Below, piece by piece: positions 9,135 to 17,575 of a stretch of DNA of 44,351 nt. The stretch is from Candidatus Saccharimonadota bacterium. Lineage in GTDB: Bacteria > Patescibacteriota > Saccharimonadia > Saccharimonadales > UBA4665. The notes below the pieces were generated by a model that was not told the origin of the DNA, searched no databases, and saw nothing but the letters and a program-made list of their open reading frames with translations. The translations under genes and the position numbers were made by a program. The stretch spans positions 8,342 through 52,692 of the forward strand of contig JAGQNR010000004.1 of assembly GCA_020427985.1 (NCBI GenBank). The letters are read 5' to 3'. Each line of letters starts with the position of its first letter. The stretch's first letter is position 1.

Positions 9135-10058
9135 CTAAGGGCGATGGGTAATTTTACGGACCTGACGACCAATAGCACGATCTGCCTTAAGCCCCTGCTT
9201 GTTTACGGCATCTACCGCTGTTAATGCGCTGCGCCCAATAGCTCGAGAGGCTTTAGTGCGCGACTTTTCAACGTATCCAGCCTGTTTCTCAAGTCGTTTG
9301 GTTATACGGGCAATAGAACGCTCATTGCTCCGCACACCCATACTTGCGAGTGTCATTCGTATTTTTTGGGGGAGAGTAAAGTCGGCGCTGTCAAGAATGT
9401 CGCTAAGAGTATCATGGTCACCTATTCCAGTACCATACAGCATTTCGGTCTCAGCAATTTTTGAGGCGCGCTTATTTATAGCATCGCGGCGAAGGCTTGC
9501 TCGCATACCTGCATGCTTAGACAGGAAGCCCGTAGGTCGATTCTTGGGTGGATTTGGCTTCTTGCGCACGCCGTCAAGTAGCTCAGTTCTAACGTCAAGC
9601 GGCATAGGTGGAGGAGTTTCAAAGCTCACATAGCGTTTGCCGGTAAACTGACCAGCGTCAGACCGCTTCTCGACATCTTTTGGCGCATGAAGGGGTGTCT
9701 GACGTACAAAACGGGGGTCACGATTGGCGGCACGGAATCCACCAGCATGATTAAACTTTGGAAGCGCAGGTGTTGGCTTGACCGAGGCTGACCCAGAATC
9801 AGTTAGTCCGCTCTCTGGAGTTTGACGAGGCACTCCCATAAGAGACTCACGAGCGGCACGTTCTGAGTAAGTCTTTGGCCCTGTTTCTGGCGACGAGGGA
9901 GCGGCAGGAGCGGTTCCATCGATGCGAGGAGCGAGTAAGCGACCAAGTAAACTGGCAACTCCATTAATGAGGGTATCTCGAGTTTCTGGCTTCAAACTAC
10001 GTGAGCGTGGGGTGCGCTCTGGGCCACTTGATGATGGAGGAGGAAGTAATTCACTCAT
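9135..10058 (-). CDS. Basic protein of unknown function in the secretion cluster
   Basis: 307-aa protein, rich in Arg, Lys, Pro and Ser, without membrane segments or a signal. The first ~190 residues look disordered. The last ~110 appear helical and very basic (RSIARITKRLEKQAGYVEK and repeated RAIGR motifs). I do not recognise a family. The start at 10058 is fixed by a near-consensus promoter whose -10 ends 6 nt before this ATG; an upstream TTG would lie inside the promoter. It sits between the VirB6-like gene and prgI, so an accessory cytoplasmic role or nucleic-acid binding through the basic tail is possible, but that is a guess. Confidence 0.7.
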   Translation of the reverse strand: MSELLPPPSSSGPERTPRSRSLKPETRDTLINGVASLLGRLLAPRIDGTAPAAPSSPETGPKTYSERAARESLMGVPRQTPESGLTDSGSASVKPTPALPKFNHAGGFRAANRDPRFVRQTPLHAPKDVEKRSDAGQFTGKRYVSFETPPPMPLDVRTELLDGVRKKPNPPKNRPTGFLSKHAGMRASLRRDAINKRASKIAETEMLYGTGIGDHDTLSDILDSADFTLPQKIRMTLASMGVRSNERSIARITKRLEKQAGYVEKSRTKASRAIGRSALTAVDAVNKQGLKADRAIGRQVRKITHRP

Positions 10059-10064
10059 GTCTAC

Positions 10065-10093
10065 ATAATAGCACAAGCTTTACAAAATGTCAA
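10065..10093 (-). promoter_or_regulatory. Near-consensus sigma70 promoter, leaderless
   Basis: On the minus strand TTGACA (10088-10093), 17-bp spacer, TATTAT (10065-10070). The ATG of the 307-aa gene begins 6 nt after the -10, so the expected +1 is the A of the start codon and the mRNA has no 5' leader. Confidence 0.8.
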
Positions 10094-10117
10094 TAAATAA
10101 ACCCCCCTATCTTTAAC

Positions 10118-13100
10118 TTACCCCCCAAGACCCAATGGTCTGCCTGGTTGTGAGGGCGGTTGACCAGGATTGGCATTGCCTTGCCGGCGTCGTTCTTCAG
10201 CATCTGCGAGTGCGTTGGAACCCCAGTCGCGGCGACGGTTGCGATACTCTTCATTATTCATCCGGTCATTTATCATATCTCGTACGGTCATATCTGGAGC
10301 TTGCTCAGGTGTTGTTTGCCCTAATTCTATAGTTTGTCCACCAGTAGTCATAGTAACTGCTTCAGAACGCATTTGACCACTTCCAGCAATTGTAACCCCC
10401 ATCAACTCATTAGCAAATGCCGAAGCGTTTTGTGGCGAGGCTTGTCCCATTGCGTCGAGGAGACCAGCGGCAGCGGCTGTAGCAGCATCGAGCTCTGCCT
10501 GACGTTGTTCCATAGTGTACGTTTCCGTGAGAGGTGTATTAGCAATTGCCTGAATGCGTTGAACATGAGCACGTCCCATTGCTGCTGCGCTACTGGGCTT
10601 GCCGTAAATGGCATGACCTGGTTGTGCAGAGTTAATCGCATCATTCATAATCGCATCGTTAAACGATTGGGTGTTAGCCCAGCCTTCGGCTGTGTCGCGA
10701 TCGCGCTGAGCAGCCGTTAACCCATTGCGTTGTTCCATTACACTTGCCCAGGTACCAAACCCTGCTTGCCCCGCAATATGGCCAGAATTGGTCAGTGCTC
10801 CACGCATTTCAGCCAATGCTCGTCCGGCGCCGTTGCGGTCATTGCCATAGGCATCATTAATATCGTCGACCATACGCGTGTAATCAACCTGAGTGTTGCC
10901 ATCCTTATCGATGTATTGATAACCAGTACCTGTACCTGCCATAGCCCGTGCTCGAGCCTTTTGGAAGGTGTCTGGTGCGGCCTCTCGCTGAGCTTGCAAA
11001 ATCTGAGTAGCAGCGTCGGCTCGTGCTCGAGCGTTGCCTGCTCCATGGAACCGGCCTGGGTCAAAGCGTGCTAACTCTTCCTCTATAGCAGAACGGTTAG
11101 TATAGCGGCCAGCTGCCAGTTTAGCATCGTCTCCCTTCATCGAGCCAAAGGTTTGGTTCTCGTTCATAAACTTTGTAGCTTCGTCATGAGAGGTTGTACC
11201 TAGAGCAGTCCGCACCTTTGACCGCATTTGCATGGGGTTAAATCCAGCCTTATCAATATTGGTAGCGCCTTCAAGCATCCGATTTGCGCGGTTGGAAACC
11301 ATATTCTTGCCCTTGAACCGGTTGCCTGCTCGCATATCTTGCCAGTTCTTAGACATTCTGCCTTGGCGGAATTTTTTGGCACGGTCAAAGAGGCCGCGTT
11401 CTTTGTCGTTGGCGATGCTAAATATGGTGCTCATTAGCCCGCCCGCCATTTTAAACGCAAATGGCAGCATAAAGTACGGTGCAAAATACAGCAGCACCGC
11501 CATAATGTTCATAAGGCCACTGGTGTTGTTAGAACCGATAATGTTTGCCGCACCCCGCCCTGCTGCCAAAAACATCATAATAATCGGGTACATCATAAGC
11601 GTGGTAAGAAAGGTGTTCTTCCAGAAGCCCCAAATTTTTTGAGTGCCAGGTAATACGTAAGAAGCAATAGCAAATGGCGCCAGCACAATACACAAAATAA
11701 TCACCACTTGGCGTACGCTTAACACAATTAGTCCCAAGAAGAGTGCCAATGCAACTGTCCACAACAGAGAAAGTATGCCCATAACGCCGAGCGAGGTTAC
11801 AATTGCCACTCCGGCGACTGCTTCCAAAATGTTTTTGGTAATGGCGCTTCCCATACCTATATCTCCGCCCTGGCCCGTGTCGCTTAGTGCTCCAATGGTG
11901 CTGTCTAGCCCGAGGCCCAGGTCGTTAAAGAGTGTAACTGCAAACTTCATGAGTGGCCACGCCAGCGCCATGCCTATCATTGCTACGAGTAATCTGGGCA
12001 GTACCTTCCGGATGGTGTAAGCGTCTACAAAGTCTAGGCTGAGCGCCTGCGCTACGACCATGACTAGGCCTGCAATGAGGATGAGCCCAATACCTATGTT
12101 GCGGAATCTGCCAGAAACTTCTTGAATATTAGAGCTAAAGGCCGTGTTAATGCTTACGTAGAGCAGTTGCTGAATCATCTCATGGAGCTTTGCCACAGCA
12201 TCGTTTCCAATATCAAACAGCGCACAACCTGCCCAACGCAACGAAGCGCTCTCTGGCAAGGGACAGGTGTCTTCCTCGGGCACACTTGTTGTCGAGCTGG
12301 GTGGAATAAAGTTTCCGGCATTACTGGCAATAGTGTTTTGGGCAGCCTGCAAAGCTGTTAATACCTTTGCCTGGTCACTACCGGTTTTAGAGGCAACACA
12401 ACTGGCTAGCTGGGCAACATCGCCGCTTGAACTACCGCCACCACCGGCCGTATTGCCGCCAGAGGTGCTGGTACCACCGTTTAAAAAGCTTGGGTAGCAC
12501 GAATTAAAAGCGTTAATAGCACGCGTTTTGCAGGCTTGCCATTCCTGGCGCAGCATTGGGTCGGTTGGTTGGGTGGCCGTACCGCACACCCCTGTAATAA
12601 CCCCGTTTTGATACGTGTCTTTTGAATAATCACCAAATTGCTGCACAGCAGTACCAACGTAAGACTTCGACAAGTCACGGTACGCACGGGCAACCTGGGT
12701 ACACGGTGCGCTCGTTGACGACAGAGCATTATTCCCATCGCTCATAAGCGATCTAGCGGGGTCATACGCGCCATCGCTAGCAGGACTCTTTGATGAATCA
12801 AAGCGGTAAATGACTTCTCTATTAGTAACAGTGCCCCCGGCTCCCGCAACCGCTTCATATATTGCAATCAGGTCATCTTGTCCCTTTGCGGCTGCAGCGG
12901 TTTGAGCAGCGGTAGGCGGGTTGGCGTTGAGTGGCTGCGGTGCGCAGGCTTTTTGAAATGTAGCCCTGTTCTCAAAATAGCTCATGGCGCTCGTTCTCGA
13001 AGTGGGCAGTTTTTTAATTTGGCGTATGTTGTCGAGGGTAGCCGTTCGATTTTTGCTGCAGGTGGTTACGGTACAGGTATAGCCAAGGTCCTTAAAGAAT

Positions 13101-13450
13101 GCTGGGTCGCTCACCGAACTATACCCAAATGCCGGTACTGCTTTAGTAAATAAATTTTGGCATTCTAGGTTCCCGTCGCTATTTTCGCTAAACAAGCCCA
13201 CCGTGACAACACTGTCATTGCCAATAGAGCCAAGCCACTGACCAGGTGAATCGTTTAGGTTTATATTATTCTCTAGTTTTTGAACACAAAAACCCATTGC
13301 TCTCTGATAGGCATAGAGGGTAGTCTGTTTTTTTATTTCATCTTCTGTGAGGGCAGATGCCTTTGGTGCAGGAGCAAAGAGCAGCAGCGGTTGTACTACC
13401 AGGGTAAGTAGCGTTAATGCAGAGACAAAAATAACTCGGGAGCGTTTCAT
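10118..13450 (-). CDS. VirB6/TrbL-like polytopic membrane channel protein
   Basis: 1110-aa protein. It has a signal peptide (residues 1-34, ending at KASA), then a ~370-residue extracytoplasmic domain with many Cys residues in CxxxxC-like spacings, suggesting disulfides. Residues about 415-665 contain six or more membrane helices with conserved-looking cytoplasmic or periplasmic links (FVDAYTIRKVLPRLLVAM, SVRQVVIILCIVLAPFAIA). This is the general plan of VirB6/TrbL channel components. A long Ala/Arg-rich tail of ~440 residues follows, probably cytoplasmic. A TGT-TACCAT element ends 7 nt before the ATG (13458-13463), so the transcript should be leaderless. It is divergent from the pilin operon with 166 bp between. 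VirB6 identity rests on topology and neighbours. Confidence 0.75.
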   Translation of the reverse strand: MKRSRVIFVSALTLLTLVVQPLLLFAPAPKASALTEDEIKKQTTLYAYQRAMGFCVQKLENNINLNDSPGQWLGSIGNDSVVTVGLFSENSDGNLECQNLFTKAVPAFGYSSVSDPAFFKDLGYTCTVTTCSKNRTATLDNIRQIKKLPTSRTSAMSYFENRATFQKACAPQPLNANPPTAAQTAAAAKGQDDLIAIYEAVAGAGGTVTNREVIYRFDSSKSPASDGAYDPARSLMSDGNNALSSTSAPCTQVARAYRDLSKSYVGTAVQQFGDYSKDTYQNGVITGVCGTATQPTDPMLRQEWQACKTRAINAFNSCYPSFLNGGTSTSGGNTAGGGGSSSGDVAQLASCVASKTGSDQAKVLTALQAAQNTIASNAGNFIPPSSTTSVPEEDTCPLPESASLRWAGCALFDIGNDAVAKLHEMIQQLLYVSINTAFSSNIQEVSGRFRNIGIGLILIAGLVMVVAQALSLDFVDAYTIRKVLPRLLVAMIGMALAWPLMKFAVTLFNDLGLGLDSTIGALSDTGQGGDIGMGSAITKNILEAVAGVAIVTSLGVMGILSLLWTVALALFLGLIVLSVRQVVIILCIVLAPFAIASYVLPGTQKIWGFWKNTFLTTLMMYPIIMMFLAAGRGAANIIGSNNTSGLMNIMAVLLYFAPYFMLPFAFKMAGGLMSTIFSIANDKERGLFDRAKKFRQGRMSKNWQDMRAGNRFKGKNMVSNRANRMLEGATNIDKAGFNPMQMRSKVRTALGTTSHDEATKFMNENQTFGSMKGDDAKLAAGRYTNRSAIEEELARFDPGRFHGAGNARARADAATQILQAQREAAPDTFQKARARAMAGTGTGYQYIDKDGNTQVDYTRMVDDINDAYGNDRNGAGRALAEMRGALTNSGHIAGQAGFGTWASVMEQRNGLTAAQRDRDTAEGWANTQSFNDAIMNDAINSAQPGHAIYGKPSSAAAMGRAHVQRIQAIANTPLTETYTMEQRQAELDAATAAAAGLLDAMGQASPQNASAFANELMGVTIAGSGQMRSEAVTMTTGGQTIELGQTTPEQAPDMTVRDMINDRMNNEEYRNRRRDWGSNALADAEERRRQGNANPGQPPSQPGRPLGLGG

Positions 13451-13604
13451 AATATTTATGGTAACAATTAAACACCAAACAGCGACAATTTACTACTGCA
13501 AAATGTTGTACGCGTCCCACTAATCTTGCAAAACAAACCGTGAAAGGACAGTCCTCGCGCAACTTGATATACCACGACACTACCCTATTTGGTAAAACTC
13601 CTGG

Positions 13605-13610
13605 TATAGT
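13605..13610 (+). promoter_or_regulatory. Extended -10 promoter of the pilin operon
   Basis: TATAGT preceded by TGG (extended -10 type), no good -35. The ATG at 13617 follows after 6 nt, predicting a leaderless transcript. It lies back to back with the VirB6-like gene promoter (13458-13463), giving a divergent control region for the two halves of the secretion cluster. Confidence 0.65.
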
Positions 13611-13616
13611 ACTTTT

Positions 13617-14447
13617 ATGACTATAATAAAGCGTCTCATTGCTCCGATGATTGTATTTTTGTCGCTCATGGCTCCCCTGGCCGTGGCTATGCCAGCCTAT
13701 GCCGATACCGCAGCCGATTGCAGCCAACAGGGTATGGATGCAATTACTATCGACGGAGTTGACGGTGCAGTAATGTGCTGTCCTAAAGGCGCAAACAACG
13801 ACCGCACTAAGTGTTTGGTTCTAAAATACGTTAACCCAGCCATTCGGCTTCTTTCGGCCGCCGCCGGCGTAGCTGTAGTTATGGGAATAATGATTGGTGG
13901 TATTCAATACGCTAGCTCTGGTGGTGACCCCCAAAAAGCCGCCGCCGGCAAGGGAAAAATCGTCAAGTCGCTGGTTGGCCTAGTGGCTTTCTTTTTCTTG
14001 TTTTCGTTTCTGCAGTTTGTTTCGCCCGGAGGCATTTCGAGCAATCCAGCGCCGTCTGGCAGCGGTGGTTCATTGGCCAGCCGCTGTTCTAAGAGCTTCT
14101 TTGGGCTTAAGCCATGGTTTGCCTATTTGCCCGACAGCATGTTTGACGGGTCGACTTGTCAGATTAAAGACTTCCAGCTCTTGGGTGGCAACGACACTGC
14201 CGGCAAACCAACGCCAAGTAACTTACCAGCAGTTATCTTAGCAATAGTCGACAACTTGTCGCGAGTCGCGGCCTTGGTAGCGGTCGCCTATGTCATTATG
14301 GGGGGTATCAAGTACACTGCCAGCAATGGCGAACCAGAATCGACCAAGAACGCCAAAGACACTATCATCAACGCACTGATTGGGTTGGTTATAGCGATTA
14401 TTGCAGCCAGTGTTGTAAGCTTTATTGGTAATAGGATAGTAGGATAA
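13617..14447 (+). CDS. Double-module VirB2-like pilin protein
   Basis: 276-aa exported protein: signal peptide at residues 1-30 (ending in MPAYA), then two VirB2-type modules in tandem. Module 1 (about 70-140) has a hydrophobic helix, the turn GGIQYASSGGDPQKAA, and a second helix. Module 2 (about 205-276) repeats this with GGIKYTASNGEPESTKNAK. Between them is a Cys-containing linker. Single-module relatives follow directly downstream, so this looks like an internal duplication of a pilin unit. It heads a five-gene pilin run. It could be a minor or capping subunit; that role is inference. Confidence 0.78.
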   Translation: MTIIKRLIAPMIVFLSLMAPLAVAMPAYADTAADCSQQGMDAITIDGVDGAVMCCPKGANNDRTKCLVLKYVNPAIRLLSAAAGVAVVMGIMIGGIQYASSGGDPQKAAAGKGKIVKSLVGLVAFFFLFSFLQFVSPGGISSNPAPSGSGGSLASRCSKSFFGLKPWFAYLPDSMFDGSTCQIKDFQLLGGNDTAGKPTPSNLPAVILAIVDNLSRVAALVAVAYVIMGGIKYTASNGEPESTKNAKDTIINALIGLVIAIIAASVVSFIGNRIVG

Positions 14448-14449
14448 CC

Positions 14450-14755
14450 ATGCACTACATACATATACTACAAAAATTCGCGGCAGACTCACCAAACGTA
14501 GATATTGATGTCACCCCTCTGCCACAGCCGGCTCCAAACGACGCCAGCATTAGTGTTATATTGAGCATACTTTTTGGAGTAATGGCATCGGTGGCACTGC
14601 TTATTATTGTAATAGCCGGCCTACGCTATATTTTATCGAATGGTGACCCCGGGGCGATGGCCAAGGCCAAAGGCGCTATTATTTATGCAGTAGTTGGACT
14701 ACTTATTTCGATGTCTGGATTTGGTATTGTAACGTTTGTTTTAAAAGGACTCTAA
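14450..14755 (+). CDS. VirB2-like pilin, short
   Basis: 101-aa membrane protein with two helices (about 35-58 and 78-98) joined by the turn GLRYILSNGDPGAMAKAKGA, the hallmark seen in all five genes of this run. Unlike its neighbours it lacks a cleavable signal and instead has a ~30-residue hydrophilic N-terminus rich in Pro and Asp. It begins 2 bp after the preceding gene, with AGGA upstream, so it is co-translated. Confidence 0.75.
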   Translation: MHYIHILQKFAADSPNVDIDVTPLPQPAPNDASISVILSILFGVMASVALLIIVIAGLRYILSNGDPGAMAKAKGAIIYAVVGLLISMSGFGIVTFVLKGL

Positions 14756-14759
14756 ATAA

Positions 14760-15176
14760 ATGACATTAACAAAGCTCAAGAACATCCTCACGGTGCCTCT
14801 CCTGCTCATAAGTCTGGTAGGCGGCTCTGTGGTTATGACAGTGCCTGCGCAGGCCGCTTACGACCCTATCAATCCAGCCTGTGACCAACTAAGTGATACC
14901 GAAAAGGCACAGTCGCCAACCTGTAACGCTCGTACCACCGAAAATCCGCTCACCGGCCCCAACGGTACGCTGCAAAAAATAGCCACCATCATTGCTATTA
15001 TTGCCGGCATTGCAGCTGTGATTATGATAATGGTCGGCGGCTTTAAAATGATTACCTCAAGTGGCGACGCACAAGCGGTTGCAGGTGCTCGCAAGACGGT
15101 CATCGGTGCGCTTATTGGGCTTGTGGTTATTGTCTTGGCTCGTTCAATAATAGTATTTGTATTAGGAAGGATGTAG
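14760..15176 (+). CDS. VirB2-like pilin
   Basis: 138-aa exported protein with a signal peptide (about 1-32, ending VPAQA), a short Cys-bearing extracellular segment, then two membrane helices with the turn GGFKMITSSGDAQAVAGARK. It is 4 bp behind the previous gene and its TAG stop is followed directly by the next ATG. The two-helix hairpin is the fold of VirB2/TrbC pilins, which are extracted from the membrane to build a filament. Confidence 0.78.
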   Translation: MTLTKLKNILTVPLLLISLVGGSVVMTVPAQAAYDPINPACDQLSDTEKAQSPTCNARTTENPLTGPNGTLQKIATIIAIIAGIAAVIMIMVGGFKMITSSGDAQAVAGARKTVIGALIGLVVIVLARSIIVFVLGRM

Positions 15177-15605
15177 ATGAAGCGAAGTATCATGGCGGTG
15201 GTAACAGGCGTGTTGTTTTCTTTGTCGGTCATTACAGGATACACCAGCGTAGCCTACGCTGCAGTTGACCCCAAGTCAGAAGCTTGCCAAGCGCTTGGCG
15301 CTGGCGCCGACTGTGGCACCGACCCCAGTGCCAATGGTGTCAACAAAACCATTACACTCTTCATTAATATATTTACTGGTATCATCGGCATCACCGCAGT
15401 CATTATGATTCTTGTGGCCGGGTTTAAATATATTACTTCAGGCGGTGAAAGTGCTAAAATGGCGAGTGCCAAAAACACCCTTATTTACGCCCTTATCGGG
15501 CTAGTTATTGTTGCGTTTTCACAAATAATCGTTAAATTTGTGCTCGCCAAATCTTCTGGTACGCCCACTAGCAGCCAAACTACCACCAAACAACAAACGC
15601 CATAA
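15177..15605 (+). CDS. VirB2-like pilin
   Basis: 142-aa exported protein: signal peptide (about 1-30, ending VAYA), a Cys-containing loop, and two helices flanking GFKYITSGGESAKMASAK. A Ser/Thr/Gln-rich tail (residues 128-142) is extra compared with its paralogues. It abuts the previous gene without a gap. A new promoter lies just after it, so transcription levels probably change at this point. Confidence 0.78.
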   Translation: MKRSIMAVVTGVLFSLSVITGYTSVAYAAVDPKSEACQALGAGADCGTDPSANGVNKTITLFINIFTGIIGITAVIMILVAGFKYITSGGESAKMASAKNTLIYALIGLVIVAFSQIIVKFVLAKSSGTPTSSQTTTKQQTP

Positions 15606-15621
15606 GGCTTGCGGTTACTTC

Positions 15622-15651
15622 TTGAAAAAACCTACCTAAAGATGCTATAAC
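15622..15651 (+). promoter_or_regulatory. Promoter of the last pilin gene, with a true leader
   Basis: TTGAAA (15622-15627), 18-bp spacer, TGC plus TATAAC (15646-15651). Unlike most promoters here it leaves a leader of about 25 nt containing an AAGGA Shine-Dalgarno before the ATG at 15683. Confidence 0.6.
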
Positions 15652-15682
15652 TAAAGGTAATCATAAGAAAGGATTACAAGAA

Positions 15683-16105
15683 ATGATTAGTAAAATTCGA
15701 AATATAATTGTTGGGGCGCTTAGCCTGGCGGTACTGGCGGCGGTACCGGCTGTAGTGAGCTCACCCGCCTATGCTCAAAACACCGATATTCAAAACAAGA
15801 TTTGTGACGGGGCCAGTACCCTGCAAATCGGTGGCAATGGTACTTGTCAGTCAAACACGGGTGACGCTACCGGCAAAGTGAACAGCATGATTACGACTAT
15901 CGTAAACATCTTTTCAGCCATCGTTGGTATTATTGCGGTTATTATGATTGTGTATGGTGGCCTACGCTACATCACCTCTGGCGGTGAAAGTGGTAAGGTT
16001 ACGGCAGCTAAAAACACCATCATCTACGCTATTATTGGTCTTATCGTGGTGGCATTGGCGCAGTTCATCGTTAAATTTGTCCTCGACAAAGCAACCCAAC
16101 CATAA
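15683..16105 (+). CDS. VirB2-like pilin with its own promoter (candidate major pilin)
   Basis: 140-aa exported protein: signal peptide (about 1-30, ending SPAYA), a ~35-residue mature N-terminus with two Cys, then two helices around GGLRYITSGGESGKVTAAK. It differs from the other four pilin genes by a 77-bp upstream gap holding a promoter, a Shine-Dalgarno leader and, downstream, a strong terminator. A separately transcribed and well-terminated copy is what one would expect of the major filament subunit; that is inference. Confidence 0.8.
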   Translation: MISKIRNIIVGALSLAVLAAVPAVVSSPAYAQNTDIQNKICDGASTLQIGGNGTCQSNTGDATGKVNSMITTIVNIFSAIVGIIAVIMIVYGGLRYITSGGESGKVTAAKNTIIYAIIGLIVVALAQFIVKFVLDKATQP

Positions 16106-16126
16106 CCTAAACTAAGTAGTACAACT

Positions 16127-16154
16127 AACCGCCTCTACCTAGGAGGCGGTTTTT
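16127..16154 (+). terminator. Rho-independent terminator of the pilin operon
   Basis: Nine-base stem (AACCGCCTC / GAGGCGGTT) with a 7-nt loop, running into a five-T stretch at 16150-16154, 21 bp after the last pilin stop. Confidence 0.88.
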
Positions 16155-16352
16155 CTAGGCTGCCCCCTTCGCTCCTTTGGTCGCAGTCGCCGGCACGCCG
16201 TAGTTGTGCTTCCGGCGCCCGATGCCCTAAGCTTGCTGCCCTTACCTCACGCCTCTGCCCGGATACCTCTTCTAAGCTCCTTGTCCTCTGTAGCGTTGGC
16301 AAAGGAAGGTGCTCTGATGGCTCCTTTCAAACTTCCATGTCTTGCCCTGTGG
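16155..16352. other. Pyrimidine-rich spacer without a gene
   Basis: About 200 bp between the pilin terminator and the orn promoter. It is C/T-rich on the plus strand and has no credible ORF; a short self-complementary patch lies around 16188-16218. I see nothing else in it. Confidence 0.5.
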
Positions 16353-16368
16353 TAGACTATTGATACCA

Positions 16369-16929
16369 ATGAAAAACACCATACCAACCAAACTATTTTG
16401 GGTTGACCTAGAAATGACTGGACTCGATGCCAGTCAAGACGTAATTCTAGAAGTGGCCGCTGAAGTCACAGACTTTTCCTTCAACACCCTCGAAACCTAC
16501 GAGGCAATCGTACAGCATCCAGCCGAACTAGTGCTCGACCGCATGCAAAAAAACACCTGGTGGCAGAACTATCCCGCCAACCGCGACGAGTTTGTGCGTA
16601 AAACGGTCGATGGCAAACCCAGCCATGTTATAGAGTCAGAACTCGTTGCGCTCATCGAAAAGCATTTTGGCGATGAGCCAGCGGTGCTTGCCGGCAATAG
16701 CATTCATAGTGACCGGGCATTTATACGGCAATGGTGGCGCGCGCTTGATTTGAAACTGCACTATCGTATGCTCGATGTGAGTGCCTGGAAAGTGTTCATG
16801 CAAGGCGCTTACGGCGTAGAGTATGAAAAAAAAGATGTTCACCGTGCGTTTGACGATATTCAGGCCAGTATTGCCGAACTCAACTACTATCTTGAATGGT
16901 TCAAAACAAATGGTGTCGTGCATGAATAA
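16369..16929 (+). CDS. orn: Oligoribonuclease
   Basis: 186-aa 3'-5' exoribonuclease of the DEDDh family that degrades 2-5 nt RNAs and c-di-nucleotide breakdown products to mononucleotides. The exonuclease motifs are visible: WVDLEMTGLD near the N-terminus, GNSIHSDRAFI in the middle, YRMLDVSAWK, and HRAFDDIQASI with the catalytic His and Asp. Length matches the family. I chose ATG 16369 because the family starts just before LFWVDLE and because a TGG-TAGACT element (16353-16358) ends 10 nt upstream. The HAD gene start overlaps its end by 8 nt. Confidence 0.94.
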   Translation: MKNTIPTKLFWVDLEMTGLDASQDVILEVAAEVTDFSFNTLETYEAIVQHPAELVLDRMQKNTWWQNYPANRDEFVRKTVDGKPSHVIESELVALIEKHFGDEPAVLAGNSIHSDRAFIRQWWRALDLKLHYRMLDVSAWKVFMQGAYGVEYEKKDVHRAFDDIQASIAELNYYLEWFKTNGVVHE

Positions 16930-17575
16930 AGAAACAGCCGTCCGAGCAGTACTGTTTGACTACGATGGCACACTACGCGACACGAAACACGTTATACTTG
17001 GTGCCCTAAAGGCGGCTCTTGAGCATCATGGGGCGACAATGCCCTCGACAGAAGAATTGACACCCCATTTACATCATTCCAGCTTTGTCAGGCAGGCGTT
17101 TTTGCCAGACGTGTCTGCCGAAGAATTTGAAAAGGTGTACTACCAAACAAAAGACATACTTTCTGAAGATGTCACTCTGTTTGAGGGGACTGCTGAAATG
17201 CTCAAAAATGTAAGAGCGAACGGCTATGCGGTGGGGTTGGTGACCGCAGCCAAAAAGTCAATGCTACAGTTTGAGCAACTCGGGCTACAAGACAGTGTGT
17301 TTGATGTAATCATCGGCGCCGAGGATTTGACAGAACACAAACCACACCCACAGGGCATACTAATGGCAGTAAAAACTCTCGGAGTTTCCCTTCGCGAAAC
17401 AGTCTATGTAGGTGATATGCCGACTGATTATGCGGCTGCAGTTGCTGCCGGTGTAGAATTCGTGGGAGCGGCGTATGGATTTTTCGACGAAAAAACGTTG
17501 CGTGCTGAGGGTGCCGAGCATATCATTCACACCCCACGAGAGCTCCCCGCCCTCCTCGCCAACATCCGTTCGTAG
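16922..17575 (+). CDS. HAD-superfamily phosphatase (phosphoglycolate phosphatase-like)
   Basis: 217-aa cytoplasmic hydrolase. Motif I is FDYDGTLRD near residue 12, with both catalytic Asp present. Motif II is LVTAAKKS, the motif III Lys is in EHKPHPQG, and motif IV is VGDMPTDYAAA. A helical cap lies between motifs I and II, as in the Gph/beta-phosphoglucomutase subgroup. The ATG at 16922 overlaps the orn stop by 8 nt, suggesting coupled translation. The substrate is unknown; pairing with orn may hint at nucleotide salvage but does not prove it. Confidence 0.85.
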   Translation: MNKETAVRAVLFDYDGTLRDTKHVILGALKAALEHHGATMPSTEELTPHLHHSSFVRQAFLPDVSAEEFEKVYYQTKDILSEDVTLFEGTAEMLKNVRANGYAVGLVTAAKKSMLQFEQLGLQDSVFDVIIGAEDLTEHKPHPQGILMAVKTLGVSLRETVYVGDMPTDYAAAVAAGVEFVGAAYGFFDEKTLRAEGAEHIIHTPRELPALLANIRS

